Positions 36,318 through 46,188 of a DNA stretch of 46,690 nt are shown here, one piece after another (position 1 is the stretch's first letter; each line of letters opens with the position of its first letter). The position numbers were made by a program, and so were the translations under genes. Origin of the DNA: an uncultured Holophagaceae bacterium (GTDB lineage: Bacteria > Acidobacteriota > Holophagae > Holophagales > Holophagaceae); assembly GCA_903840385.1 (NCBI GenBank), contig CAIMFT010000064.1:1-46690 (forward strand), read 5' to 3'. The notes beneath the pieces are model-generated. The model searched no databases and was not told the DNA's origin. It was given only the letters and a program-made list of their open reading frames with translations.

Positions 36318-36782
36318 CTAGTTCCCCACCTGACCGGACTCGGCCAGGGACTTCTCGTACTCGGCCTGGAGGCGGCCGGCGTCGGAGATGGCGAACTTAT
36401 AGACGTACTCGAAGCGGTCCGCACCCTTGGTCAGGGCGATGATCACTTCGTACACGCCTTCGCTGGTCACTTCGAAGGGGCTGGCGATGACATTGAAGGT
36501 GCCTTCCTTGGCGCCGTCGGGGATCTGCACGTCGCTGTCGCGGATCACGTCCTTGCGGTCACCGGTGGGGCTGACGATGGAGAAGCCGAACTTGAACTGG
36601 CCGTCCATGCGGGAGAAGCGGGTGTAGAAGCACACCTTGGGCAGGGTGAAGGGCACCTGGGGGACCACGATGTGGTGGTCGTAGAGGCCCATGAGTGAGG
36701 TCTTCCCGCCCATTTCCTGGCGGATGTCATCACAGAGCAGGGTGAATTCGTGCTTGGGGGCCTTGATCTGAACTTCTTGCAT
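36318..36782 (-). CDS. DUF6941-like protein of unknown function
   Basis: The start at 36782 (MQEVQIKAPKHE) follows a GGAGA site; 154 residues, no signal peptide. The pattern LLCDDIRQEMGGKTSLMGLYDHHIVVP, then LPKVCFYTRFSR and a regular run of beta strands, matches small cytoplasmic proteins annotated as DUF6941, for which no function is known to me. The fold looks like a single beta-sandwich of about 130 residues with a short helical tail (GRLQAEYEKSLAES). It stands alone with its own terminator and diverges from the nucleotidase gene. Confidence 0.78.
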   Translation of the reverse strand: MQEVQIKAPKHEFTLLCDDIRQEMGGKTSLMGLYDHHIVVPQVPFTLPKVCFYTRFSRMDGQFKFGFSIVSPTGDRKDVIRDSDVQIPDGAKEGTFNVIASPFEVTSEGVYEVIIALTKGADRFEYVYKFAISDAGRLQAEYEKSLAESGQVGN

Positions 36783-36882
36783 GGGGTCTCCGGTAGAGGG
36801 GGTCATCCTAAGGGTGAGGGGTCAGTTTACCCTTGAAGCGAGCCCCATCCAACCCTCGGTTGTGTGTGGGCAGGGAGGCTGC

Positions 36883-38490
36883 ATGCGGTACTGGCTTGGA
36901 ATCCTGCTGACGACCCTGGTTCTCCAGGCTCAAGACGTACGGATTCAGATTCTTGGAACAACCGACATGCACGGCCATGTCGCCCCCGAGGACACCTTCA
37001 CCCTCCAGCCTGTGCCTCAGGGCTGGGCCCGGATGGCCACCCTGATCCGCCGCCAGCGGGCCCAGAACCCCGCCACGGTGCTGGTGGACTGCGGCGACAC
37101 CCTGCAGGGCGAGCCGCTCAACTACGTGCGGAATGTCCTCCGGCGGGACCTGCCGGAGCCCAGTGTCGCCATCATGAACGCCCTGGGCTATGCGGCCACG
37201 GTGGTGGGCAACCACGACTTTGACTTCGGCCTGGAGGTCCTCCGGGAGGCGGAGAAGCAGGCCACTTTCCCCTTCCTGGGTGCCAATGTGGCGGCCCCCA
37301 AGGGCCGACCTGGGTTCCCCTCCCATGTGGTGCTGCTGGTGGCCGGGGTGCGGGTGGCCCTGGTGGGCTTCACCACCTCAGGTGTGCCCTGGATGACTGA
37401 GGCCGGGGGCTACGGCGACCTGGCCTTTCGCGACATCGTGGCCACGGCCCGGGAGCTGGTGCCTCGGCTGCGGGACAAAGAAAAGGCCGATGTGGTGATC
37501 GCCCTGGTGCACGCCGGGCTGGGCACCCTGGACGGCCCCGGCAGTGACGAGACCGCCGCCCTCCGTCTGGCGGAGCAGGTGCCGGGTCTGGATGCGATCT
37601 TTGCGGGCCACACCCACCAGCCCCTGGCGGTGGAGCACAAGGGTGTGCCCATAGTGCAGGCCCAGGCCTATGGGCGGGCCCTGGCGGTGGTGGACCTGGA
37701 CCTGCGCAAGGAGAAGGGGCGCTGGCGGGTGCTGGCCTCCACCGGCCGGCTCGAGCGCCCGGATGCTGCGACCCCCATCGACCCGGAGCCCCTGGCTCTC
37801 ACGGCGGAGCTGCGGGCCGCCACGGACCGCTACCTGGATACCGCCGCCACCAACCTGCAGGTGGACCTGGACAGCCGCTGGTCCCGCATGGAAGACACCC
37901 CGGTGCTGCAGCTGCTCCACCAGGTCCAGCGCCAGGCCACCGGGGCGCAGCTGTCTGCCGCCGCCTGCCCTGGCCCCCGCATCTTCATCCCCAAGGGGCC
38001 CACCAGCGTGCGGCAGTTCTGGGCCCTGACCCCCTATGAGAACCGGCTGGCCCGCATCCGCATCACGGGGGACCAGCTCCGCCGCTACCTGGAGCACGCG
38101 GCGCAGCACTACGCCTTCAGCTGGGAGCCAGAGCTCTACGACCCGGCGGTGCCCTTCTTCAACTTCGACACGGTGGATGGCGTCAGCTATGCCCTGAACC
38201 TGGGGCGGCCCCTGGGCAGCCGCGTGCAGAACCTCAGCTGGCAGGGACAGCCCGTGAAGCCGGAGCAGACCTTCACCCTGGCCATCACCACCTACCGCCT
38301 GCGGGATGGGGGCGGGTACATGACGGCCATGGGCTTCACCGGCCAGGCCGAGACCGTCACCAGGACCTCCCTGCGGAACCTGCTGCTGGACCACGTCCTG
38401 GCCCGCCCCAGCCTCCAGCTCACCACCACCAACACCTGGCGGACCATCCCCTACCTCGACCGCGAACGGGTGCTGAACCTGGCGAAGTGA
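36883..38490 (+). CDS. Exported 5'-nucleotidase / 2',3'-cyclic phosphodiesterase family protein
   Basis: The ATG at 36883 has a GGGAGG ribosome site and gives a signal peptide (MRYWLGILLTTLVLQAQ). The 535-residue product has the two-domain layout of UshA/CpdB: a metallophosphatase domain at about 18-300 with metal ligands in TTDMHGH, GDTLQGEP, VGNHDFDFG, LVHAGLG and GHTHQP, and a C-terminal substrate domain at about 340-520 (PYENRLARIRITGDQL, the aromatic FFNFDTVDGVSYALNLG). It scavenges phosphate and nucleosides from nucleotides in the periplasm. The TDMHGH and YVRN features lean towards the CpdB-like cyclic nucleotide branch. Confidence 0.92.
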   Translation: MRYWLGILLTTLVLQAQDVRIQILGTTDMHGHVAPEDTFTLQPVPQGWARMATLIRRQRAQNPATVLVDCGDTLQGEPLNYVRNVLRRDLPEPSVAIMNALGYAATVVGNHDFDFGLEVLREAEKQATFPFLGANVAAPKGRPGFPSHVVLLVAGVRVALVGFTTSGVPWMTEAGGYGDLAFRDIVATARELVPRLRDKEKADVVIALVHAGLGTLDGPGSDETAALRLAEQVPGLDAIFAGHTHQPLAVEHKGVPIVQAQAYGRALAVVDLDLRKEKGRWRVLASTGRLERPDAATPIDPEPLALTAELRAATDRYLDTAATNLQVDLDSRWSRMEDTPVLQLLHQVQRQATGAQLSAAACPGPRIFIPKGPTSVRQFWALTPYENRLARIRITGDQLRRYLEHAAQHYAFSWEPELYDPAVPFFNFDTVDGVSYALNLGRPLGSRVQNLSWQGQPVKPEQTFTLAITTYRLRDGGGYMTAMGFTGQAETVTRTSLRNLLLDHVLARPSLQLTTTNTWRTIPYLDRERVLNLAK

Positions 38491-38508
38491 GGTCTTCGCG
38501 TTGATCTT

Positions 38509-40440
38509 TTAGCTTTTCTGCAGTTTTGCTGCAAAGGAGCGGACGCGGACTTCCAGGGCGGCGGGGCCGAGGCCTTCTTCTTCCAGGAGGCGGGTGGCGT
38601 CGCCGTGGTGGACGAGATGGTCGGGGACGGCGCAGCGCAGGAGGGGGCGCAGCAGGCCGGCGTCGCCCAGGGCCTCGGCCACGGCCGTCCCGAACCCACC
38701 GGGGGCGCAGCCCTCTTCCAGGGTGACGGTGCCTCGGCAGCGGGCTGCCCACTCGAGGATGAGGGGCGCATCCAAGGGCTTCACGAAGCGGGCGTTGATG
38801 ACGGCGCAGGAGAGGCCTTCCAGGGCGAACCGCTCGGCCATGGCCAGGGCCGGTTCCACCATGCTGCCCAGGGCGCAGAGGAGGAGATCCTCGCCCTCTC
38901 GCAGCAGCTCGCCCTTGCCCACGGGCAGGGCGGTGATGGGCTCCTCAAGGACTACGCCCCGGCCATTGCCCCGGGGATAGCGCAGGGCGGCGGGGTGGCC
39001 GCAGTAGAGGGCGGTCATGAGCATCCGCCGCAGCTCGTTCTCGTCCCGGGGGGCCATGAGGACGATGTTGGGCAGGCAGCGGAGGTAGGCCAGGTCGTAG
39101 AGGCCGTGGTGGGTGGGGCCGTCGGCACCTACGATGCCGGCCCGGTCCAGGGCGAAAGTCACGGGCAGGTCCTGGAGGCACACGTCATGGGCCACCTGGT
39201 CGAAGCCGCGCTGGAGGAAGGTGCTGTAGATTGCCGCCACGGGCCGCATGCCCTGGGCCGCCAGACCGGCGGCGAAGGTGACCGCATGCTGCTCGGCGAT
39301 GCCCACATCGAAGCACCGGTCCGGGAAGGCCTTCTTGAAGTGGTTCATGCCCGTGCCGTCCAGCATGGCGGCGGTGATGCCGACGATGCGGTCGTCGTGG
39401 CGGGCCAGATCCACCAGGGCCTTGCCGAAGACGCTGGTGTAGCTGGGCGGGGCGGGCCGGGTGGGATCCTGGACCGTCTTGATGAGCTCGCCGGACTCGG
39501 CGTCAAAGGCGGTCACGCCGTGCCACTTCATGGGGTCCTGGGCAGCGGGCTCGTAGCCGTGGCCCTTCTTGGTCTGCACATGGAGCAGTACCGGGCCATC
39601 CTTCATCTTCTCCCGGGCCTCCACCAGGGCCTTGGCAGTGGCCTGCAGGTCGTGGCCGTTCACCGGGCCCAGGTAGCGGAAGCCCAGGTCCTCGAACAGC
39701 AGGCCCGGCACCATGAGGCGCTTGAAGCTCTCCTCGCTCCACTTCGCCGCCTTGGCCACCCCCTTGCTGAGGCCCTCCAGAGGGATGGCCTTGATGGCGT
39801 GCTCGATGCGGTCCCGCCAGCGCTGGTAGTACTGGCCCGACATGATCTGGTTGAGGTAGCCCTGCAGCGACCCCACGTTGGGGTTGATGCTCATGTCGTT
39901 GTCGTTGAGGATCACCAGGAAGTTCTTGGTGGCCAGGTAGCCCGCCTGGTTGAGGGCCTCGAAGGCCATCCCGGCGGTCATGGAACCATCGCCGATGACG
40001 GCGATGCAGGCATGGTCCTGCTTCTGCAGGTCCCGGGCCTTGGCCATGCCCAGCGCCGCGGAGATGCTGGTGCTGGCATGACCCGCACCGAAGTGGTCGT
40101 AGGGGCTCTCCTCGCGCTTGAGGAAGCCCGACAGGCCGTGGTGCTGGCGCAGGGTGGGGAAGCGGCCCATCCGCCCGGTGAGGATCTTGTGGGGATAGGC
40201 CTGGTGGCCCACGTCCCAGACGATGCGGTCCTGCAGGAAGTCGAACTGGTGGAAGAGCGCCACTGTCAGCTCGACGGTGCCCAGGTTGGAGCTGAAGTGG
40301 CCGCCGGTCTCAGACACCGAGGCGATGAGGAAGGCGCGCACCTCCACCGCCAGCTGCTCCAGCTGGGCCGGCGAGTAGTGCCGGATCTGCTGGGGTGCCG
40401 CCAGGGACTCCAGGAGGGGGTAGGGGCTGGTCTGGGTCAT
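38509..40440 (-). CDS. dxs: 1-deoxy-D-xylulose-5-phosphate synthase
   Basis: Dxs condenses pyruvate and glyceraldehyde-3-phosphate with thiamin diphosphate, the entry step of the MEP isoprenoid pathway. The 643-residue product shows GGHFSSNLGTVELTVALH-like entry (FSSNLG), WDVGHQAYPHKILTGR, the cofactor motif GDGSMTAGMAFEALNQAG with NDNDMSIN, the DVGIAEQHAVTFAAGLA segment with the acid Glu, and DRAGIVGADGPTHHG. The start at 40440 is preceded by AGGTGG. It lies 8 bases behind ispA in the xseB-ispA-dxs order seen in many bacteria. Confidence 0.96.
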   Translation of the reverse strand: MTQTSPYPLLESLAAPQQIRHYSPAQLEQLAVEVRAFLIASVSETGGHFSSNLGTVELTVALFHQFDFLQDRIVWDVGHQAYPHKILTGRMGRFPTLRQHHGLSGFLKREESPYDHFGAGHASTSISAALGMAKARDLQKQDHACIAVIGDGSMTAGMAFEALNQAGYLATKNFLVILNDNDMSINPNVGSLQGYLNQIMSGQYYQRWRDRIEHAIKAIPLEGLSKGVAKAAKWSEESFKRLMVPGLLFEDLGFRYLGPVNGHDLQATAKALVEAREKMKDGPVLLHVQTKKGHGYEPAAQDPMKWHGVTAFDAESGELIKTVQDPTRPAPPSYTSVFGKALVDLARHDDRIVGITAAMLDGTGMNHFKKAFPDRCFDVGIAEQHAVTFAAGLAAQGMRPVAAIYSTFLQRGFDQVAHDVCLQDLPVTFALDRAGIVGADGPTHHGLYDLAYLRCLPNIVLMAPRDENELRRMLMTALYCGHPAALRYPRGNGRGVVLEEPITALPVGKGELLREGEDLLLCALGSMVEPALAMAERFALEGLSCAVINARFVKPLDAPLILEWAARCRGTVTLEEGCAPGGFGTAVAEALGDAGLLRPLLRCAVPDHLVHHGDATRLLEEEGLGPAALEVRVRSFAAKLQKS

Positions 40441-40448
40441 GCTGCCAC

Positions 40449-41345
40449 CTACTTCGCTCGCTGGGCCAGATAGCTCGCCCAGGCTGCCAGGGAAGGTCGG
40501 TTGGGAAGGATGGCTAGGTGACATAGGGCGGTCTCGGTGGCCTCGGCGAGGGCGCGGCGGGCGCCATCCAGCCCCAGCAGGGTTGGGTAGGTGATCTTAC
40601 CCCTCCCGGCGTCCTTTCCGGTGCGCTTGCCCAGCTGAGCTTCGGTGGCAGTGGCGTCCAGGATGTCGTCCTGGATCTGGAAAGCCAGGCCCAGGGCTGC
40701 CCCGCAGGCCCTCAGGGCGGCCCGCTGAGCGGGGTCGGCGCCCCCCAGGACGGCGCCGATCTCCAGGGAAGCGCGGAGCAGGGCCCCGGTCTTCATGCGG
40801 TGGATGAGGCGCAGGTGCTCCAGGTCGTAGGCAGCCACCTGCTCCCCCTCCAGATCCAGGGCCTGGCCGCCGGCCATGCCCTGCCAGCCTGCGCCCTCAG
40901 CGAGGAGGATGAGGGCCTCGGCCCGGCGAATGGGGTCCAGGTCCGCCGCCGCCAGCACCCGGAAGGCCTCGGTGAGCAGGGCATCCCCGGCCAGGATGGC
41001 GTGGCCCTCGCCGAAGACCTTGTGGTTGGTGGGTCGGCCCCGGCGCAGGTCGTCGTCGTCCATGGCGGGCAGGTCATCGTGGATCAGGGAGTAGGTGTGG
41101 ATGTACTCCAGGGCCAGGGCGCCCGGGAGGGCCTGGGCGGCGGTGCCTCCCACGGCCTCGGCGGCCAGGAGGCAGAGCACGGGCCGCACCCGCTTGCCAC
41201 CGGCCTCCAGGCTGTAGCGCACGGCCTCCCCGAGGCGCACGGCTGCGCCCTTTTGGAAGGGCACGGTGAGGGCGCTGTCCAGCAGAGGCAGGAGGCGATC
41301 CAGGTCCGCCTGGACCTGAGCGCCGGGCTCTCCTGCAGGGGTCAC
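40449..41345 (-). CDS. ispA: Polyprenyl (farnesyl/geranylgeranyl) diphosphate synthase
   Basis: The GTG at 41345 overlaps the xseB stop (GTGA), so the product is 298 residues, normal for IspA. The first aspartate-rich motif is in LIHDDLPAMDDDDLRRGRPT and the second in FQIQDDILD; EAGGKRVRPVLCLLAAEAVGG is the usual N-terminal signature. It condenses IPP with allylic diphosphates to C15 or C20 products for quinone and undecaprenyl chains. Chain length is not certain from sequence. Confidence 0.95.
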   Translation of the reverse strand: MTPAGEPGAQVQADLDRLLPLLDSALTVPFQKGAAVRLGEAVRYSLEAGGKRVRPVLCLLAAEAVGGTAAQALPGALALEYIHTYSLIHDDLPAMDDDDLRRGRPTNHKVFGEGHAILAGDALLTEAFRVLAAADLDPIRRAEALILLAEGAGWQGMAGGQALDLEGEQVAAYDLEHLRLIHRMKTGALLRASLEIGAVLGGADPAQRAALRACGAALGLAFQIQDDILDATATEAQLGKRTGKDAGRGKITYPTLLGLDGARRALAEATETALCHLAILPNRPSLAAWASYLAQRAK

Positions 41346-41572
41346 TTGGCCTCGTCCAGGGGCTCGGCGCGGTACTCGCCGCCCAGGCCCGCCTTGAGCC
41401 GCTCCACCTTGCGCTGGGCCTCGGCCAGCTGCTGCTGGAGGGCCTGGCTCAGCTGCACGCCCTCCTCGAAGCGGGTGAGGGCCTCTTCCAGGCCGAGGGT
41501 GCCGGACTCCAGTTGGCGGACCAGGGCTTCCAGGTGCTCGAGTCCAGCGTCGAAGGTGGGTTGGCCGGTCAT
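41342..41572 (-). CDS. xseB: Exodeoxyribonuclease VII small subunit
   Basis: 76 residues, the normal size. It carries the XseB signature LEHLEALVRQLESGTLGLEE followed by ALTRFEEGVQLSQ, two helices that pack against the large subunit XseA. The complex degrades single-stranded DNA. xseA is not in the window. The ribosome site is weak (GGATG). It heads the isoprenoid operon. Confidence 0.94.
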   Translation of the reverse strand: MTGQPTFDAGLEHLEALVRQLESGTLGLEEALTRFEEGVQLSQALQQQLAEAQRKVERLKAGLGGEYRAEPLDEAK

Positions 41573-41690
41573 GGGACATCCGTGGAAGGGGCCGCCCGGG
41601 CCCCGATCAGTCTAGCCCTTCCCAAGGCCTCCGGGGTTCCCCCGTGCCAGTCCGGGGGCAGTTTGGGATACCTTCTTCCTGGGGGTGCCC

Positions 41691-43058
<1,368 letters not shown>

Positions 43059-43231
43059 GAGGCTTGTAACTCTTGGGGGTGGTGGCAGCTTGCTACAAGT
43101 TGCAGAACGCCACACCAATTGCGGGCTATTGCGAGATTTAAGTGTTGAAAATAAACGAAATAAATATTGGCCCAGATACTGCTTCATGAACTCCGCTTCC
43201 GGCCGTGCCGGATCACCTTTGGAGAAACACC

Positions 43232-43846
43232 ATGAAGAAGTTTGCTGCGCTGCTCCTCGCCGTCGCCCTGATCAGCCCCGTCTTCGCTGAAGAGGCCAAG
43301 AAGCCTGAAGCCAAGAAGGCCGAGAAGGTCGAAAAGGCTGAGGCCCCCAAGGCTGAGAAGAAGGCCAAGAAGGCCGTGAAGAAGGCTGAAGTCAAGAAGG
43401 CTGATGCCCCCAAGGCTGATGCCAAGAAGGAAGAGGCCAAGAAGGCCCTGACCGCCGAAGAGAAGAAGCCCGCCGCTCCTGCTGCCAAGCCTGCTGCTCC
43501 CGCCGCTGAGAAGGCCGCTCCTGCTGCCCCCAAGGCCGAGAAGAAGGCCAAGAAGGCTGCCAAGAAGGCTGCTGCTGCCCCCGCCGCCAAGGCCGAGCCC
43601 AAGGCTGCTGTCAAGGCTGAGCCCAAGGCCGAGAAGAAGGCCCTGACCGCCGAAGAGAAGAAGGCCGCCGCTCCTGCTGCCAAGCCTGCTGCTCCCGCCG
43701 CTGAGAAGGCCGCTCCTGCTGCCCCCAAGGCCGAGAAGAAGGCCAAGAAGGCTGCCAAGGCCCCTAAGGCTGCCGCTGCCGCTCCTGCCGCCCCCGCCGC
43801 CAAGGCTGAGAAGGCTGAGAAGGCCGCTCCCGCCGCCAAGAAGTAA
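43232..43846 (+). CDS. Exported Lys/Ala/Pro-repeat protein (histone H1-like composition)
   Basis: The ATG at 43232 has a GGAG site 7 bases ahead. The 204-residue product has a clear signal peptide (MKKFAALLLAVALISPVFA), after which it is almost wholly Lys, Ala, Pro and Glu in repeats of the AEKKAKKA and KPAAPAAEK type. A 65-residue unit beginning KKALTAEEKK occurs twice, with 126 bases nearly identical at the DNA level. Bacterial histone H1-like proteins have this composition but are cytoplasmic; the signal peptide here implies the envelope or outside, where a cationic repeat could bind peptidoglycan, polysaccharide or DNA. Function unknown. Flanked by an AT-rich upstream region (43059-43231) and a strong terminator, so it is a single-gene unit. 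Confidence 0.85.
   Translation: MKKFAALLLAVALISPVFAEEAKKPEAKKAEKVEKAEAPKAEKKAKKAVKKAEVKKADAPKADAKKEEAKKALTAEEKKPAAPAAKPAAPAAEKAAPAAPKAEKKAKKAAKKAAAAPAAKAEPKAAVKAEPKAEKKALTAEEKKAAAPAAKPAAPAAEKAAPAAPKAEKKAKKAAKAPKAAAAAPAAPAAKAEKAEKAAPAAKK
43439..43759 (+). repeat. Tandem-type internal duplication in the Lys/Ala-repeat gene
   Basis: Bases 43439-43564 match 43634-43759 with an offset of 195 bases (65 codons) and, as I read it, one difference (a Pro codon against an Ala codon). Such identity in a repetitive gene suggests recent slippage or unequal exchange. Confidence 0.88.
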
Positions 43847-43864
43847 TCAAGCCTCACCGGTTCC

Positions 43865-43896
43865 ACAAAAAAGCGGGCTTCGGCCCGCTTTTTTGT
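43865..43896. terminator. Strong rho-independent terminator with TTCG loop
   Basis: A perfect 14-base stem (43865-43878 with 43883-43896) is closed by a TTCG tetraloop. A GCGGGC core is flanked by six A and six T, so it can stop transcripts on both strands. It lies 18 bases after the repeat-protein stop. Confidence 0.95.
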
Positions 43897-43939
43897 GTCT
43901 GCCTTTCCGGGCCCCTCGGGGCTGGGCCATGATGGGGGC

Positions 43940-44779
43940 ATGATCGACCCCCTGCAGGACCTCACCGCTGAAATCCGCGCCCGCCTGACGGCCCCCCCTA
44001 GGCCCGGTGTCTTGCAGCTCCTGGGCTGCACCGAGGGCTGGGGCCTTTTCAGGGACGAGAGCGGCCTCCACCATCGCGCCCTGGGGGCCCTGCCGCCGGG
44101 CCAGGACGGCCCCTTTGACCTGTCCCCGCTCATCGACCACACGCTGCTCAAGCCCGAGGCCACCGGGGCCCAGGTGGAGGTCCTCTGCGCCGAGGCCCTG
44201 GCTTACGGGTTTGCTTCGGTCTGCGTCAACTCCCTGTGGGTACCGCTGGCGGCCAGCCTCCTGCGGGGCAGTGCCGTGCGCACCTGCACCGTGGTGGGCT
44301 TCCCCCTGGGGGCCAGCCTCTCGGTCGCCAAGGCCGCCGAGGCCGAGGCCGCCCTTCAGGCCGGGGCCCAGGAGATCGACATGGTGCTCTCCGTCGGCCA
44401 GGCCCGCAGTGGCGACTGGGACGCCGTGCGCCGGGACCTGGAGACCGTCCGCCGGGCCGTACCCGCCCCGGCCGTCCTGAAGGTGATCCTCGAGACCTGC
44501 CTGCTGGACGATGCCCAGAAGGCCCAGGCCTGCGAGCTGGCCAAGGAAGCCGGCCTGGACTTCGTCAAGACCTCCACCGGCTTCTCCACCGGGGGTGCCA
44601 CCGAGGCCGATGTGGCCCTCATGCGCAGCACCGTCGGCCCCACCCTCGGCGTGAAGGCCTCCGGGTCCATCCGCACCTATGAGGTGGCCCTGGCCATGGT
44701 CCGGGCTGGCGCCACCCGACTGGGCCTATCAGCCTCCCTGGCGGTCGCAAAAGGCGGCTCAGGCTCAGGGACCTACTGA
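43940..44779 (+). CDS. deoC: Deoxyribose-phosphate aldolase with N-terminal extension
   Basis: DeoC cleaves 2-deoxyribose-5-phosphate to acetaldehyde and glyceraldehyde-3-phosphate in nucleoside breakdown. The aldolase barrel occupies about residues 62-279: IDHTLLKPEAT at its start, VCVNSLWV, EIDMVLSVG with Asp147, the ILETCLL strand, the Schiff-base Lys210 in DFVKTSTGFSTGG, and GVKASGSIRT with the second Lys. The first ~60 residues (from MIDPLQDLTAEIRARL) are additional to the usual ~220-residue enzyme and I do not recognise them. The ATG at 43940 has only a short G-rich stretch ahead of it, so the exact start is uncertain. Confidence 0.92.
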   Translation: MIDPLQDLTAEIRARLTAPPRPGVLQLLGCTEGWGLFRDESGLHHRALGALPPGQDGPFDLSPLIDHTLLKPEATGAQVEVLCAEALAYGFASVCVNSLWVPLAASLLRGSAVRTCTVVGFPLGASLSVAKAAEAEAALQAGAQEIDMVLSVGQARSGDWDAVRRDLETVRRAVPAPAVLKVILETCLLDDAQKAQACELAKEAGLDFVKTSTGFSTGGATEADVALMRSTVGPTLGVKASGSIRTYEVALAMVRAGATRLGLSASLAVAKGGSGSGTY

Positions 44780-44825
44780 AAATTGCGGTATCCTCCCCCC
44801 TTCCGAGTCCCATCTGGAGGCACCT

Positions 44826-45323
44826 GTGGCGAAGCCTGACCTCATGCTCTTCGAGGAGGAGTACCGCGCCCTCCAGGAGATCACTGGCCGCCTCGCCAAG
44901 GACGCCTCCGCCAAGGTGGTCTTCCTGGTGGACAAGAACGGCCAGCAGATCGCCGCCGCCGGGGACCTGCAGGACATCGACGCCACCAGCCTGGCCTCTC
45001 TCACCGCAGGCAACGTGGCCGCCACGGATGGCTTGGCCCGCCTCATCGGCGAGAAGGAGTTCAGCCTGCTCTTCCACGAGGGAGAGAAGGACAACCTGCA
45101 CATCTCCATCGTGGGCAAACGGGGCATCGTGGTGGTGATCTTCGATCAGAACTCCAGCCTCGCCCTGGTCCGCCTGCGGGTGCGGAAGGCCAGCCGGGAG
45201 CTGCAGGAGATCTTCGACCGGGTGGAGGCCCGGGCCCTGCAGGAAACGGCGGCAGGCAGCGGCTTTGAGAGCCCCTTCTGCGAGATCACAGACGAGGACA
45301 TCGACCGCCTCTTTGGCGATTGA
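44826..45323 (+). CDS. mglB: Roadblock/LC7-domain protein, MglB-like GTPase-activating protein
   Basis: The GTG at 44826 has a TGGAGG ribosome site. The 165-residue product has a single Roadblock/LC7 domain at about 10-130 (VVFLVDKNGQQIAAAGDLQDID, then SLLFHEGEKDNLHISIVGKRGIVVVIF) and a C-terminal helix and acidic tail (ITDEDIDRLFGD). MglB dimers stimulate GTP hydrolysis by MglA. The next gene, 10 bases downstream, encodes MglA, which confirms the assignment. Confidence 0.92.
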   Translation: MAKPDLMLFEEEYRALQEITGRLAKDASAKVVFLVDKNGQQIAAAGDLQDIDATSLASLTAGNVAATDGLARLIGEKEFSLLFHEGEKDNLHISIVGKRGIVVVIFDQNSSLALVRLRVRKASRELQEIFDRVEARALQETAAGSGFESPFCEITDEDIDRLFGD

Positions 45324-45333
45324 AGGCCCGGCC

Positions 45334-45918
45334 ATGACCTTCATCAACTACGCCTCCCGCGAGATCAACTGCAAGATTGTCTACTACGGCCCCGGCCTCT
45401 GCGGCAAGACCACGAACATCCAGTGGATCTACGAGCAGGCCAACCCGGAGAAGCGGGGGAAGCTGGTGAGCCTCGCCACCGAGACCGACCGCACCCTGTT
45501 CTTCGACTTCCTCCCCCTGGACATGGGGACCATCAAGGGCTTCAAGGTGCGCTTCCACCTCTACACCGTGCCCGGCCAGGTGTTCTACGACGCCAGCCGC
45601 AAGCTCATCCTGCGAGGCTGCGACGGCATCATCTTCGTGGCCGACAGCCAGGCCGCACGCATGGAAGCCAACATCGAGTCCATCGCCAACCTGGCCACCA
45701 ACCTCCGGGAGAACGGCTTCGACATCCGCTCCATCCCCTACGTCCTCCAGTTCAACAAGCGCGACATGCCCTCCGCCGTGTCCATGGACGAGATGGCCCG
45801 CCTGCTCAGCTTCCGGAATGAGCCCATGGTCGAGGCCATCGCCAACAAGGGCGTGGGTGTCATCGAGTCCCTCAAGGCCTCCGCCCGCCAGATCCTGCTC
45901 GAGCTCCAGCGGTCCTAA
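45334..45918 (+). CDS. mglA: MglA-type small Ras-like GTPase
   Basis: The 194-residue product is a bacterial small GTPase of the MglA group: P-loop GPGLCGKTTN, switch region ATETDRTLFFDFLPLD, the G3 stretch TVPGQVFYDASRK, and base recognition by FNKRDMP. MglA sets cell polarity and controls motility (gliding or type IV pili) in the diderms that encode it, with MglB as its activator of hydrolysis. The two genes form an operon. The ATG at 45334 has a GAAGG site ahead. Confidence 0.95.
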   Translation: MTFINYASREINCKIVYYGPGLCGKTTNIQWIYEQANPEKRGKLVSLATETDRTLFFDFLPLDMGTIKGFKVRFHLYTVPGQVFYDASRKLILRGCDGIIFVADSQAARMEANIESIANLATNLRENGFDIRSIPYVLQFNKRDMPSAVSMDEMARLLSFRNEPMVEAIANKGVGVIESLKASARQILLELQRS

Positions 45919-45951
45919 GCGGGGCCAACCCAATCCAGATCACACCCCCGC

Positions 45952-45979
45952 TTGAATCCCCCCCCGCCTGAGGTAGAAT
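45952..45979 (+). promoter_or_regulatory. Promoter of tRNA-Asn
   Basis: TTGAAT (45952-45957) and TAGAAT (45974-45979) are separated by 16 bases and lie 14 bases ahead of the tRNA, which is a standard sigma-70 arrangement. Confidence 0.6.
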
Positions 45980-45993
45980 AAATCTTTGCCCAT

Positions 45994-46069
45994 TCCGGAG
46001 TAGCTCAGGGGTCAGAGCGGGTGACTGTTAATCACTAGGTCGGGGGTTCAAATCCCTCCTCCGGAGCCA
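45994..46069 (+). tRNA. tRNA-Asn (anticodon GTT), CCA encoded
   Basis: The 76 bases fold as a complete cloverleaf: acceptor TCCGGAG/CTCCGGA, D-arm GCTC/GAGC, anticodon stem GGTGA/TCACT around loop CTGTTAA with anticodon GTT at 46027-46029, T-arm GGGGG-TTCAAAT-CCCTC, discriminator G and CCA at 46067-46069. It reads AAC and AAU codons. It stands alone, and the bases after it carry an integrase remnant, so it is a probable integration site. Confidence 0.97.
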
Positions 46070-46087
46070 ACAACAGCAAGGATCTAC

Positions 46088-46114
46088 GGTCACCCACAAG
46101 GTGGCCATTTTTTT
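46088..46114 (+). terminator. Rho-independent terminator after tRNA-Asn
   Basis: GGTCACC (46088-46094) pairs with GGTGGCC (46100-46106) around a five-base loop, with one G-T wobble, and a run of seven T follows. Confidence 0.8.
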
Positions 46115-46188
46115 GCCGTCAACACACTATCATCACACCCTGCACGAACCGACCGCCCCGATTCTGTTGTACGGAATGACTCTGATGA

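Noticed and set aside
38605..40473. A 622-codon open frame on the plus strand opposite dxs
   Set aside because: It is fully antisense to an unmistakable dxs and its translation is a Gly/Val/His/Leu-rich shadow without motifs.
43078..43100. Possible sigma-54 promoter (TGGTGGCAGCTTGCT) between the NtrC-type gene and the repeat-protein gene
   Set aside because: The GG and GC elements are one base closer than the strict sigma-54 spacing, so I do not call it despite the neighbouring activator.
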